Origin: Pyxidicoccus xibeiensis | Lineage (GTDB): Bacteria > Myxococcota > Myxococcia > Myxococcales > Myxococcaceae | DNA length: 64,000 nucleotides | Direction: 5' to 3' | Assembly (NCBI RefSeq): GCF_024198175.1 | Contig: NZ_JAJVKV010000001.1 | Location: 930,001 to 994,000, forward strand | Shown here: positions 26,508 to 35,059 of the stretch, in pieces | Numbering within the stretch: the first letter of the stretch is position 1 | Layout: each line of letters opens with the position of its first letter | The notes under the pieces: model-generated | Told to the model about the DNA's origin: nothing | What the model saw: the letters and a program-made list of their open reading frames with translations, nothing else | The model's database searches: none | Translations under genes and position numbers: made by a program

Positions 26508-28322
26508 ATGACCTCCTCGAGCCACTACGTCCCCAACCTGCGCGACATCGAGTTCAACCTCTTCGAGTTCCTCGACATCGGACGGACGTCACTGGGCCGG
26601 GCGCCCTTCGGCGACCTGGACGAGACGGCCGCCCGGCAGATGCTGCAGACGTTCGCCCAGCTGTGTACGAGCGAGCTGGCCTCGGCCTTCGACGAGGCGG
26701 AGCACCACCCGCCGAAGCTGGAGAACGGCGAGGTGAAGCTGCCGCCGGGCCTGAAGAAGGCCATGGACTCCTTCTTCGAGGCGGGCATGCATCTGCTGGA
26801 GCAGCCGCCGCACCTGGGCGGCCTGGGCGCGCCGCCGTCGCTGGGCTGGGCGGCCTTCGAGCTGCTGGCGGGCGCCAACGCGGCGCTGGCCTTCTACACG
26901 CTGGGGAATCTGCTGGCGCGCATCATCGACCGGCTGGGGACGGACGCGCAGAAGCGCCGCTTCCTGCCGCACATGCTGGAGCGCCGCTGGCAGGGCACCA
27001 TGGTGCTCACCGAGCCGGACGCCGGCAGCGACGTGGGCGCCGCGCGCACCAAGGCGCGCCCCGTGGGCAACGGCCTCTGGGAAATCGAGGGCGTGAAGCG
27101 CTTCATCACCAACGGCGACTCGGACATGTCCGAGAACATCATCCACATGGTGCTGGCGCGGCCGGAGGGTGGCCCCCCGGGCACCAAGGGCCTGTCGCTG
27201 TTCGTGGTGCCCAAGTACTGGGTGGAGGAGGACGGCAGCCTGGGTGCGCACAACGGCGTGGTGTGCACCAAGCTGGAGAAGAAGATGGGGCTGAAGGGCT
27301 CCGTCACCTGCGAGCTGACGTTCGGCGACGGCAAGCCCGCCCGCGGCCTGCTGCTGGGCGAGGTGCACGACGGCATGCGGCAGATGTTCTACATCATCGA
27401 GCAGGCGCGCATGGCGGTGGGCGTGAAGTCCATGGCCACGCTGTCCGCGGGCTATGAGCGCGCGCTGGCCTTCTCGAAGGACCGCCTGCAGGGCGCGGAC
27501 CTGATGCAGGCGCGGGACAAGACGGCGCCGCGCGTGCCCGTCTTCCGCCACCCGGACGTGCGCCGCATGCTGATGTCCCAGAAGGCGCACGCGGAGGGCA
27601 TGCGCGCGCTGTGCCTCTTCACCGCCTCCGTGCAGGACGGCGTGGAGCTGAAGGGCGGGCACCGCGCCACCGAGGCCGGCGAGCTGGACGCGCTCAACGA
27701 CATGCTGCTGCCGCTGGTGAAGGGCTACTGCTCGGAGAAGGTGTACGAGCAGCTCGCGCTGTCACTCCAGGTGCACGGCGGCTCGGGCTACCTGACGGAC
27801 TACCCGGTGGAGCAGTACATCCGGGACCAGAAAATCGACACGCTCTACGAGGGCACCACGCACATCCAGGCGCTGGATTTGCTGATGCGCAAGGTGGCGC
27901 GCGACGGCGGGGCGACGCTCCAGGGGCTGCTGGCCCAGGTGCGGGAGACGGCGGAGGGCACGGGCGGCGGGAAGGAGCTGGAGCCCGAGCGCGCCGCGCT
28001 GGGCCGGGCGCTGGGCGACGTGGAGACGATGCTCGGCACGCTGATGGGGAAGCTGGGCGAGTCCATCTACCACGTGGGCCTGCAGGGCAACCGCGTGCTG
28101 GCGGCGGTGGCGGAGCTCGTCATCGGCTGGCTGCTCGTGCGCCACGCGCAGGTGGCGCTGGAGCGGATGAAGAGCAACCCCGGTGACAGGGCCTTCTACG
28201 TGGGCAAGCTCGCCAGCGCCCGCTGGTACTGCCACGAGGTGCTCCCCGGCCTCGCCCACGCCGCGCGCATGGTGGAGCAGGGCACCCTGGACCTGATGGA
28301 CGTGCCGGAAGAGTCGTTCTGA
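26508..28322 (+). CDS. Acyl-CoA dehydrogenase
   Basis: A 604-residue FAD enzyme of the longer acyl-CoA dehydrogenase type. It has a helical N-terminal domain, the middle beta domain with TMVLTEPDAGSDVGAARTKA, and a C-terminal helical domain with the conserved segment LSLQVHGGSGYLTDYPVEQYIRDQKI; the closing TLYEGTTHIQALDLLMRK precedes an extra helical extension of about 150 residues. It catalyses alpha,beta-dehydrogenation of acyl-CoA in fatty-acid or branched-chain degradation, in the cytoplasm. The chain-length specificity cannot be told. It is monocistronic, closed by a large hairpin. Confidence 0.94.
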   Translation: MTSSSHYVPNLRDIEFNLFEFLDIGRTSLGRAPFGDLDETAARQMLQTFAQLCTSELASAFDEAEHHPPKLENGEVKLPPGLKKAMDSFFEAGMHLLEQPPHLGGLGAPPSLGWAAFELLAGANAALAFYTLGNLLARIIDRLGTDAQKRRFLPHMLERRWQGTMVLTEPDAGSDVGAARTKARPVGNGLWEIEGVKRFITNGDSDMSENIIHMVLARPEGGPPGTKGLSLFVVPKYWVEEDGSLGAHNGVVCTKLEKKMGLKGSVTCELTFGDGKPARGLLLGEVHDGMRQMFYIIEQARMAVGVKSMATLSAGYERALAFSKDRLQGADLMQARDKTAPRVPVFRHPDVRRMLMSQKAHAEGMRALCLFTASVQDGVELKGGHRATEAGELDALNDMLLPLVKGYCSEKVYEQLALSLQVHGGSGYLTDYPVEQYIRDQKIDTLYEGTTHIQALDLLMRKVARDGGATLQGLLAQVRETAEGTGGGKELEPERAALGRALGDVETMLGTLMGKLGESIYHVGLQGNRVLAAVAELVIGWLLVRHAQVALERMKSNPGDRAFYVGKLASARWYCHEVLPGLAHAARMVEQGTLDLMDVPEESF

Positions 28323-28330
28323 GCCGGTAG

Positions 28331-28389
28331 CTGCCCTGCTGCCCCTCGGCCGCAACCGTGGCCGGGGGAGGACGGTGAAGGCAGGGCAG
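28331..28389 (+). terminator. Two-tier hairpin after the acyl-CoA dehydrogenase gene
   Basis: An outer stem CTGCCCTGC (28331-28339) / GCAGGGCAG (28381-28389) encloses an inner 9-bp stem at 28343-28351 / 28360-28368 with one wobble. It starts 9 bp after the stop codon. Confidence 0.55.
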
Positions 28390-28458
28390 GCCCCGTATCT
28401 TCGCGTTCTTCCAGTGCCTGGGGCGCTGGCCCGGGGTTCGCAATGGGGTGGAGACATC

Positions 28459-29034
28459 ATGCTCTCCGCCCTCACCATCGCCGCCGCCGTCGCCCTCTCC
28501 TCTCCCGCCACGCACGACGGGGCCGTGTACGGCCTGGCGCCCTTCGCGGGCTACGTGGCGGCCTGCACCGAGCAGGGCCTGGAGGTGCTCACCTCCGATG
28601 GCCGGCCGGTCCGGGTGCTGGGCACGGAGGACGCGCTGCCGGGCACCTCCTGCCTCGCGGTGGAGGTCGCGGGCGAGCGCCTCTTCGTCGCCACCGACGC
28701 GGGCATCGTCTCGTTGGACTCCACCTTCCAGGTGGAGCCCGTGCTGGACGTGAGCTGGCACGCGCTGCCGGACGCAGAGGACGCCAGCACCGCCGAGTAC
28801 GTGGAGCGCCTGGACCTGCTCACGCAGACGCTCCCCGCGGACGCCACGTACACGGTGCTGACCTCGCGCTACGCGGGCACGGCGGACGGCCGCGTGCTGG
28901 AACTGGGCACGGGGCGAGTGTGGAGCGTGGCCGGGCCCGTGCGCTCCATCACCGAGCAGCCGCGCGGCGTGCAGGTCGCCTCGTCAGAAGGCGCTTACCT
29001 CATCGACACCCAGGGCCGGCTGGCTTCGCTTTGA
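28459..29034 (+). CDS. Exported protein, possible beta-propeller fragment
   Basis: A 191-residue protein. ATG 28459 (GGAG upstream) gives a short signal peptide (LSALTIAAAVALSSPA). The mature part consists of repeating strand units such as GAVYGLAPFAGYVAACTEQGLEVLTSDG, AVEVAGERLFVATDAGIVSLD and GVQVASSEGAYLIDTQGRL, which read like WD40/PQQ-type propeller blades. Four blades or so are visible, fewer than a closed propeller needs, so it may oligomerise or be a remnant of a longer gene. It is convergent with dprA and stops 18 bp before it. Confidence 0.7.
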   Translation: MLSALTIAAAVALSSPATHDGAVYGLAPFAGYVAACTEQGLEVLTSDGRPVRVLGTEDALPGTSCLAVEVAGERLFVATDAGIVSLDSTFQVEPVLDVSWHALPDAEDASTAEYVERLDLLTQTLPADATYTVLTSRYAGTADGRVLELGTGRVWSVAGPVRSITEQPRGVQVASSEGAYLIDTQGRLASL

Positions 29035-29052
29035 GCCCTGGGCAGACGCCAC

Positions 29053-30678
29053 CTACAGCGGATGCTCCCCGAGCCCACTCGACAAGCCTTCCGCCTTCAC
29101 CGTGGATGAAGGCGTTGTTCCACGCGCGTCGAAGGCAAGGCCCAGCTGCCCCTCTTCTTTGAGAGTCTCAGCATTCGCCGACGCCTCGCTGCTGGGCGAT
29201 GGAGGCGCTGCCGGCGCGTGCTCCTTGAGGAAGAAACGATGGGGTACAGGCTTGCGCCTCGGCACGACCGCCCCTTGCCCTTCCAGGTCCGAGAGATACC
29301 GTCGCACCAACTTGTCCGAGCAGCCCGAGGCCTGCTCCAGCTCCTTGACGCTACAGCCCGAGGCTCCCGCGTTTCGCAGGGCAAGCATGAGGCTGTCGAA
29401 GACCTGTGTCTTGTCGCGTTTCCCCAAGCCGGCGACGGTGCGGTCCTGCCGCCCGGCGGTCGCCTCGGCCTGCTCAGTCGTACTTGTGGGGTGGGCGGCC
29501 TCCGTCTCCTCCTTCTGGCTGCCATCCGAGGCCTCGAGCTGAGCGAGCATCGGGTCTACAGACACACTGCTCGCTCCCAACGTTGGAGCAGGCTCGGCCG
29601 CGGCCATGCCTGAAGGCGCCTCGGTCGACAACGCGTACTCCCTGGACCAGGCTTCCCGGACGGCGCTCACGACGTCATCGAGTGTCGCGCGGCTGGAGCC
29701 CTCGACATGAACGACCAGCCGCTCCTGCTGCAGGCGGATGTCACATCGGATTCCCGCGGTCCGCGGTCTGACGCCGAGCAACTCGGGTAACTGCACGGGG
29801 CCCTCGTCCCAATGGAGGGCCGTGACACCCGTACCCTGGACCAGCTCCGCGACGAGCGCGCCCTCACCGCGTCCACGCCGCATGAACACGGGAAGCCCCA
29901 GGGAGCGCGTCACCTCCACCTGGTCCGTGGTCCCACCCGGTGCGACGCAGTCCGCGACGACGAGCGCACGACTGAAACCCGCGATGGTCTTGTTGCGAGC
30001 CATGGCCCGCCCCACGGCCCACTTGTCGTTCGGGGCGAACTCGCTGACGACGACCAGTCTCCCCGCCTCCACCTCGGGTCTCCTGCGGGCACTGCTATGC
30101 AGGATTCCCTCGGGCGCCACGCCAATCACCCGCCCGCCGGCTTCCAGTGCGCCCTCGAGCGCCTCCCTGTCGCAGCCACGGGCCAGACCGGACACCAGGA
30201 CGAAGCCCGCCTCCGCAATCGAGCGCCCCATCGCACGAGCGAAGGCGAGCCCCTCCGCCCCCGCATCCCGGCTGCCACTCACCGCCACGCCCTGCTCCCG
30301 GAGCAGCGCCACATCACCCGCCACGGACAGCAGCGTTGGCGCCTTGTCCGGCCCCAGCGTGCGCGCCAGGTGGGCGGGGTAGTTGCCGCGGGTGATGGGC
30401 ACCAGGTCGATGCCCTCCTCCATCAGCCGATCCACGACAAAGGCCTGAGCGGAGACCTTTCCATCGGCCTCCAGCAGGTGCTGGTGAACATCCGCATAGC
30501 GCTGCAACGGCGTGGGAAGCTCCTCCGGCTCCAGCTTCACCAGCGCGGACAGGCCCACCTTCAGGCGGCGGTCCGCTGTCAGGACGAGCCCGTTGATGGC
30601 GCGGCGAGGCTCCCGCTCCAGTTTGAAGGCCAGCGTCAACCAGTAGGCTGACTCGCGTCTGAGAGGTGCGGCGCTCAT
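29053..30678 (-). CDS. DprA/Smf-family protein with long C-terminal extension
   Basis: A 541-residue protein. The Rossmann-like DprA core carries GSRDAG (135-140), LVSGLARGCDREAL (161-174), GGRVIGV and the EFAPNDKW...RNK..IAGFSRALVV signature with Arg228-Asn229. Canonical DprA loads RecA on incoming single-stranded DNA during transformation. Here an unusual C-terminal half (271-541) follows: a short domain, a linker of about 90 acidic/polar residues, then a winged helix (about residues 410-485, ELEQASGCSDKLVRRYLSDLEGQG). It overlaps the recQ-comF gene by 4 nt (ATGA). The coupling to a helicase-PRTase suggests a dedicated DNA-processing or defence module and not the housekeeping DprA. Confidence 0.88.
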   Translation of the reverse strand: MSAAPLRRESAYWLTLAFKLEREPRRAINGLVLTADRRLKVGLSALVKLEPEELPTPLQRYADVHQHLLEADGKVSAQAFVVDRLMEEGIDLVPITRGNYPAHLARTLGPDKAPTLLSVAGDVALLREQGVAVSGSRDAGAEGLAFARAMGRSIAEAGFVLVSGLARGCDREALEGALEAGGRVIGVAPEGILHSSARRRPEVEAGRLVVVSEFAPNDKWAVGRAMARNKTIAGFSRALVVADCVAPGGTTDQVEVTRSLGLPVFMRRGRGEGALVAELVQGTGVTALHWDEGPVQLPELLGVRPRTAGIRCDIRLQQERLVVHVEGSSRATLDDVVSAVREAWSREYALSTEAPSGMAAAEPAPTLGASSVSVDPMLAQLEASDGSQKEETEAAHPTSTTEQAEATAGRQDRTVAGLGKRDKTQVFDSLMLALRNAGASGCSVKELEQASGCSDKLVRRYLSDLEGQGAVVPRRKPVPHRFFLKEHAPAAPPSPSSEASANAETLKEEGQLGLAFDARGTTPSSTVKAEGLSSGLGEHPL

Positions 30679-32711
30679 GGGTCGTCGATGTGCCGGGTAC
30701 GGGCCATGGTCAGGACGTGAACTCGCGCGGGGCGCAGGACCCCAGCGGCCTCCAACATCGACGCTCCACTGTCCCAGACATCATCCACCAGCAGCACATG
30801 ACCGAGCGGCCTCGTCCCCTCGGGCAGGCGAAAAGCGCCACGGACATTCTGCTGTTTACAGTAGCGCGAACGGTAGTTTTTCTGCGCCTCCGTCTGGCGG
30901 GTCTTCTCCAGGACAATCGAGGGAATACCGAGCCGCCTGCCCAGCGCGAACGCGAAGCCGGATACGAAGTTGCCCGACCTCGTCGAAGGCAGGCACACCA
31001 CGGCATCGAACCGAAGGCCGGAGTAAGGCCCCTGCGCATCCTGGAGAACCTCCAAGGCCCGATTCAGCACGCTGACTGGCGCGGGCGCCCCCGAGTACTT
31101 CGCACTGCGAATGGCCGCGCCGAGAGCCCCCATGCCGTAGAAGGCCAGGGCCTGCCCACCTTCATGCAGAATGGAGGAGCCCCTCCTTCCCTTCTTGAGG
31201 ACAGGGGTAAAGGAGTCCAGGTAATCCCGTGCGAGAACCGCCTCGTGCGAGAAGTTCGGGAGCGGCTCGCGGGCACACCTGTCGCAGATACCGCAAGGAG
31301 CGGGAAGCACCGCGTCTCCCATGGCTCCAGCCAGAACGACGGCTCGGCATCCAGGAGCCTCGGGATAGGCGAGGGCGCCTTCGAGGAAGCCACGGCGGAC
31401 CTCGATAGCCCTGACGGCATTCTCGGGAACAGGAGAACGCCGCCCTCCACACCAGGTGTACTCAGCGGGTTCACCGTCCCGCTCACACAGCTTCGCGGAG
31501 ACCAGGTCGTCCAGGATGCGCTGGGCCATTGTTTCTGGCAGGTCCAACTCCTCGATGAGCTGCGTCCGCTTGTGCGGCCCCTTTCGCAACTCCGCTGCGA
31601 CACGCTCGTATTCCTGGGGGTCCGGCTGGCTGGAATGGAGCAGGCCCTCGTAGACGTTCTCGCATTCCGGGTCATGAACAGAGATGACTCTGGCGTGCTC
31701 GCCGTCACGGCCTGCCCGGCCAATCTCCTGGACATACCGGATCAAGCTGTCTGGAAGTCCCAGATGGGAAACCCAGCGCACGTCGTGGCGATCCACGCCC
31801 ATCCCCAAAGCGGACGTCGCACAAACCACGGCAACCTCTCCGTCCCGCCAGCAGCGCAGGCGCTCGGAGCGCTCCTGGGGGTCGAGCTGGCCATGGTAGG
31901 CAACGGCGGGGATGTCCTGCCTGCAGAGGAAGTCCGCGGCCATCTCGGTTTCCGTCGTGGTCAGCAGGTACGCAATGCCCGGCATCGTCGGCTGCTGACG
32001 CGCGATGTGAAGGAGCGCGGCGAGCCTCTCGGCCAGCCCCGTCACCTGCCAGACAGAGCAAGCGAGGTTGCCACGGTGGGACGGCATCCGGATGACCCGG
32101 ACTTCGTGTTCCTCCGAGGCAATCTGCGCCCCGATGTCCTCCACCACATGCGCGGGAGCGGTCGCAGTCACGGCGAGCACCGGCGTTCGATGCCCAAGCC
32201 CCATGATGGTCCCGACGAGCCTGCGGTACCAGGGACGGAAATCGTGTCCCCACTGGCTGATGCAATGGGCCTCGTCGATGACGACGCCCTTGATCTCCAT
32301 CTCCGCGACGTGCTCGAGCCACAGGTGGTTGCCCTGCCGCTCGGGGGACAAGAACAGGATGTCGAGCTTGCCGTCCGCAGCGGACCGGAGCACCTCGTCC
32401 TGTTCATCGGGTTCCTGCTGGCTGTTCACGACCGCCGCTCTCAGTCCCTGAGCCTTCGCCCGCTCGACCTGCTCCTGCATCAACGCAATCAGCGGCTGGA
32501 AGACGAGCACCACCCCTTTCTTCAAAGGGTGGGCCGCCAGCCCTTGGTAGCAGAGCGACTTCCCATGTCCGGTCGGAGCCACGAACAGCACGCGATTCCC
32601 TTCGAGCAGAGCCTGGACGACCTCCGCCTGATGTGGACGCAATCTCTTGAGGGAGAAACGCTTCTCCAGCCACCGTGCCGTTTCCCCCACTGCCGTCGGA
32701 CGCTGCCTCAT
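30675..32711 (-). CDS. RecQ-family helicase fused to a ComF-type phosphoribosyltransferase
   Basis: A 678-residue fusion protein. The N-terminal half is a RecQ helicase: Walker A APTGHGKS (45-52), DEAH (146-149) followed by the aromatic loop HCISQWGHDFRPWYRRL, and SF2 motifs through GIGRAGRDG-type QEIGRAGRDG. A zinc-binding CGICDRC segment follows. The C-terminal about 180 residues form a phosphoribosyltransferase domain with the PRPP loop VDDVWDSGAS (642-651), the ComF type. The ATG at 32711 has a G-rich ribosome site; ATG 32741 is an alternative. ComF, RecQ-like helicases and DprA all deal with single-stranded DNA; joined here in one transcript they suggest processing of foreign or replicating DNA. 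Confidence 0.9.
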   Translation of the reverse strand: MRQRPTAVGETARWLEKRFSLKRLRPHQAEVVQALLEGNRVLFVAPTGHGKSLCYQGLAAHPLKKGVVLVFQPLIALMQEQVERAKAQGLRAAVVNSQQEPDEQDEVLRSAADGKLDILFLSPERQGNHLWLEHVAEMEIKGVVIDEAHCISQWGHDFRPWYRRLVGTIMGLGHRTPVLAVTATAPAHVVEDIGAQIASEEHEVRVIRMPSHRGNLACSVWQVTGLAERLAALLHIARQQPTMPGIAYLLTTTETEMAADFLCRQDIPAVAYHGQLDPQERSERLRCWRDGEVAVVCATSALGMGVDRHDVRWVSHLGLPDSLIRYVQEIGRAGRDGEHARVISVHDPECENVYEGLLHSSQPDPQEYERVAAELRKGPHKRTQLIEELDLPETMAQRILDDLVSAKLCERDGEPAEYTWCGGRRSPVPENAVRAIEVRRGFLEGALAYPEAPGCRAVVLAGAMGDAVLPAPCGICDRCAREPLPNFSHEAVLARDYLDSFTPVLKKGRRGSSILHEGGQALAFYGMGALGAAIRSAKYSGAPAPVSVLNRALEVLQDAQGPYSGLRFDAVVCLPSTRSGNFVSGFAFALGRRLGIPSIVLEKTRQTEAQKNYRSRYCKQQNVRGAFRLPEGTRPLGHVLLVDDVWDSGASMLEAAGVLRPARVHVLTMARTRHIDDP

Positions 32712-32810
32712 CGTGCCCCCCCACCCCTTTGCGTACAGCATCGGGACCCTATTCGAGGAGCGTGTCCTACGGCTCTGACACACACTACCGCAAAACTGAA
32801 CATCCGAACA

Positions 32811-32858
32811 GTCCTGCGGACTGGATTGTCCGCAGGACCTGCCGGGTCGTACGGCAGG
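32811..32858. promoter_or_regulatory. Tandem inverted repeats in the recQ/lytS divergent region
   Basis: GTCCTGCGGAC (32811-32821) and GTCCGCAGGAC (32828-32838) form a perfect 11-bp stem with a 6-nt loop. A second stem CCTGCC / GGCAGG (32838-32858) adjoins it. They lie between two divergent genes, where a terminator is not expected, so an operator or a leader structure for the kinase gene is plausible. Confidence 0.4.
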
Positions 32859-32936
32859 CCCATTCGCTGCACCCCGGGGCCCGCTGGCTGCACCGGCTCG
32901 GAGGCCGCCCCGGGGCGGGCGTAGACTCCGGGGGCC

Positions 32937-34121
32937 GTGGAAACCACCTCGCCCGCCATGCGTCCCGCCCTGTCGTCTCCCGCCGTGACACGGCCGGAGA
33001 CGACGGGGTCCGTGCTGTCCCTGCTCCGCGGGCTCGCGCGACAGGTCCTCCCGCTCGTGCTGCTGTGGGCGGTGCCGGGCCTCATCTCCTCCATCCAGAC
33101 GTACTTCTACGCCCAGCCCAAGGACCCCACGTACCCGCTCAGCCGGGCGCTGCTGATGCAGATGCCCCACTGGGAGTACTGGGCGCTCACCACGCCGCTC
33201 GTCCTCGCGCTCGGCCGGCGCTTCCGGCTGGAGCGCGGCACCTGGCCCCGCTCCCTCGCCGTGCACCTGCCCGCCCTGGTCGCGGTGATGGTGCCCCACG
33301 TCATCGTCATCTACTTCGCCTCCCGCGCCGCCGGAGAGCAGTGGTACCTCGACAACGCGCTGGGGCAGATATTTCCCCGGATGATGGGCAAGTTCATCGT
33401 CATCGACTCGCTCGTCTACGGCGGCATCCTCGCCGTTGGCCTCGCCATCGAGTACCACCGCCGCTACCGCGAGGGAGAGCTGACCCAGTCCCAGCTCGAG
33501 ACGCGCCTGGCCCATGCGCAGCTGGAGGCCCTGCGCGCCCAGCTCCACCCGCACTTCCTCTTCAACACGCTCAACGCCATCTCCGTCCTCGTGCGCAAGC
33601 AGGACACCGCCGGCTCCATCCGCATGCTCACCGGCGTCAGCGAGCTGTTGCGCATGGCCCTCAACAACACCGGCCGCCAGCGCGTCCCCCTGCACGAGGA
33701 CCTCGACTTCCTCGAGCGCTACCTCGACATCGAGCAGACCCGCTTCCAGGACCGGCTCCAGGTGACGCGGAGCATCGACCCCGTCACGCTCGGCGCGCTC
33801 GTGCCCAACCTCATCCTCCAGCCCCTGGTGGAGAACGCCATCAAGCACGGCCTCGCCCGCTCCGGCGCCGGCCATGTGGAGCTGCGCGCGTCGCGGCAGG
33901 GAGACAGGCTGGTCATGGAGGTCCTCGACGACGGCCCCGGGCTGTCCCCGGGCTGGAACACCGCCAACGGCTGCATCGGCGTGGCCAACGTGCGCGCCCG
34001 GCTGGACCAGCTCTACGGCGGCCGCCACGTCTTCACGCTGGAGAACCGCCCCACCGGAGGCGTGCGCGCCCTCCTGGAGCTGCCCTTCCAGCCCGCCTCC
34101 TCGGAGGAGCCCACGCCATGA
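32937..34121 (+). CDS. LytS-type sensor histidine kinase
   Basis: A 394-residue membrane kinase. Four hydrophobic segments lie in about residues 33-52, 80-92, 108-128 and 152-172. A short coiled coil leads to the LytS/YehU-type dimerisation motif LRAQLHPHFLFNTLNAIS with phospho-His206, and then a compact ATPase domain (LVENAIKHGL, DDGPGL, GVANVRARL). No separate sensor domain is seen, so the membrane segments probably sense the signal. The start GTG 32937 follows a GGGGG run; ATG 32958 is possible. The regulator gene overlaps the stop by 4 nt. Confidence 0.93.
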   Translation: METTSPAMRPALSSPAVTRPETTGSVLSLLRGLARQVLPLVLLWAVPGLISSIQTYFYAQPKDPTYPLSRALLMQMPHWEYWALTTPLVLALGRRFRLERGTWPRSLAVHLPALVAVMVPHVIVIYFASRAAGEQWYLDNALGQIFPRMMGKFIVIDSLVYGGILAVGLAIEYHRRYREGELTQSQLETRLAHAQLEALRAQLHPHFLFNTLNAISVLVRKQDTAGSIRMLTGVSELLRMALNNTGRQRVPLHEDLDFLERYLDIEQTRFQDRLQVTRSIDPVTLGALVPNLILQPLVENAIKHGLARSGAGHVELRASRQGDRLVMEVLDDGPGLSPGWNTANGCIGVANVRARLDQLYGGRHVFTLENRPTGGVRALLELPFQPASSEEPTP

Positions 34122-34933
34122 ACGCGCCCGCCTGCATCCGCACGCTCGTCGTGGATGACGAGCCGCTGGCGCGCGAGGGCCTGCGCCTGCTGCTCGCCGC
34201 GGACCCGGAGGTCCGCGTGGTGGGCGAGGCCGGCAACGGCCTGGAGGCCGTGCGCCTCATCCGCGAGCAGCGGCCCGACCTGGTGCTCCTCGACGTGCAG
34301 ATGCCGGAGTTCAACGGCTTCGAGGTGCTCGCCCGCCTGGCCCCCGGCGAGGTGCCCGCCGTCATCTTCGTCACCGCGTATGACCGCTACGCCCTGCGCG
34401 CCTTCGACATCCACGCGCTCGACTACCTCCTCAAGCCCTTCCGGGACGAGCGCCTGCACGACGCCATCGGCCGCGCCAAGGCCCAGCTGAAGCTGGCCCG
34501 CATGTCCGACCTCAGCCAGCGCCTGCTGTCCGTGCTCACCACCTATGGCGAGCGCGACGGCGTGCCCGTGCCCACCTCACCCGCGCCCGCCGCCTCCCCG
34601 GCCGAGCCGTGGGTCACCCGGCTCGCCATCCGCGACACCGGGCGCGTGGTGTTCCTGGACGTGGACGAAATCGAGTACATCGAGGCGGCCGACTACTACG
34701 TGCAGATTCACGCGGGCGGGAAGGCGTACCTCCACCGCGAGACGATGCAGAGCCTGGAGGCGCGGCTGGACCCGGAGCGCTTCATGCGCATCCACCGCTC
34801 GGCCATCGTCAACTCGCGCCGCATCCGTGAGCTGCGCAGCGAGGGCCGCAGGGACCTCGTCGTGGTGCTCACCGGCGGCGCCGAGCTGCGCGTGGCCCGC
34901 AGCCACCGCGAGAAGTTCCAGCACCTGCGCTGA
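34118..34933 (+). CDS. LytTR-family response regulator
   Basis: A 271-residue regulator. The receiver domain has DDEP at residues 13-16, phospho-acceptor Asp59 in LLDVQMPEFNG, and the switch Thr/Lys region (FVTAYDRYALRAF, LLKPF). After a Pro/Ala-rich linker, a LytTR DNA-binding domain occupies about residues 160-270 (VFLDVDEIEYIEAADYYVQIH ... RFMRIHRSAIVNSRRIREL). It is co-translated with the LytS kinase (ATGA). A direct repeat with exactly the period expected for LytTR sites lies just downstream of its stop. Confidence 0.94.
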   Translation: MNAPACIRTLVVDDEPLAREGLRLLLAADPEVRVVGEAGNGLEAVRLIREQRPDLVLLDVQMPEFNGFEVLARLAPGEVPAVIFVTAYDRYALRAFDIHALDYLLKPFRDERLHDAIGRAKAQLKLARMSDLSQRLLSVLTTYGERDGVPVPTSPAPAASPAEPWVTRLAIRDTGRVVFLDVDEIEYIEAADYYVQIHAGGKAYLHRETMQSLEARLDPERFMRIHRSAIVNSRRIRELRSEGRRDLVVVLTGGAELRVARSHREKFQHLR

Positions 34934-34968
34934 GGCCCGTTCGCCGCGCGCCGGGGCCCGTTCGCCGC
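34934..34968 (+). promoter_or_regulatory. Direct repeat with LytTR-type spacing
   Basis: GGCCCGTTCGCCGC occurs at 34934-34947 and again at 34955-34968, a 21-bp period. LytTR regulators bind two 9-bp direct repeats with a GTT core spaced by about 12 bp, i.e. a 21-bp period. The repeat CCCGTTCGC matches the published consensus at most positions. It is about 90 bp upstream of the next gene's ATG. Confidence 0.55.
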
Positions 34969-35059
34969 ACGCCCGTCCCCACCGGCTGAACACTCCGCAC
35001 GCGCGCCCCGCAACGTGGGCACTGTGTCTCCCGCAACCCCACGCCACCGGAGGCCTCCC

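Noticed and set aside
32712-34028. N-terminal extension of the recQ-comF frame up to 34028
   Set aside because: It runs antisense through the LytS gene; RecQ homology begins near 32711 and a ribosome site is present there.
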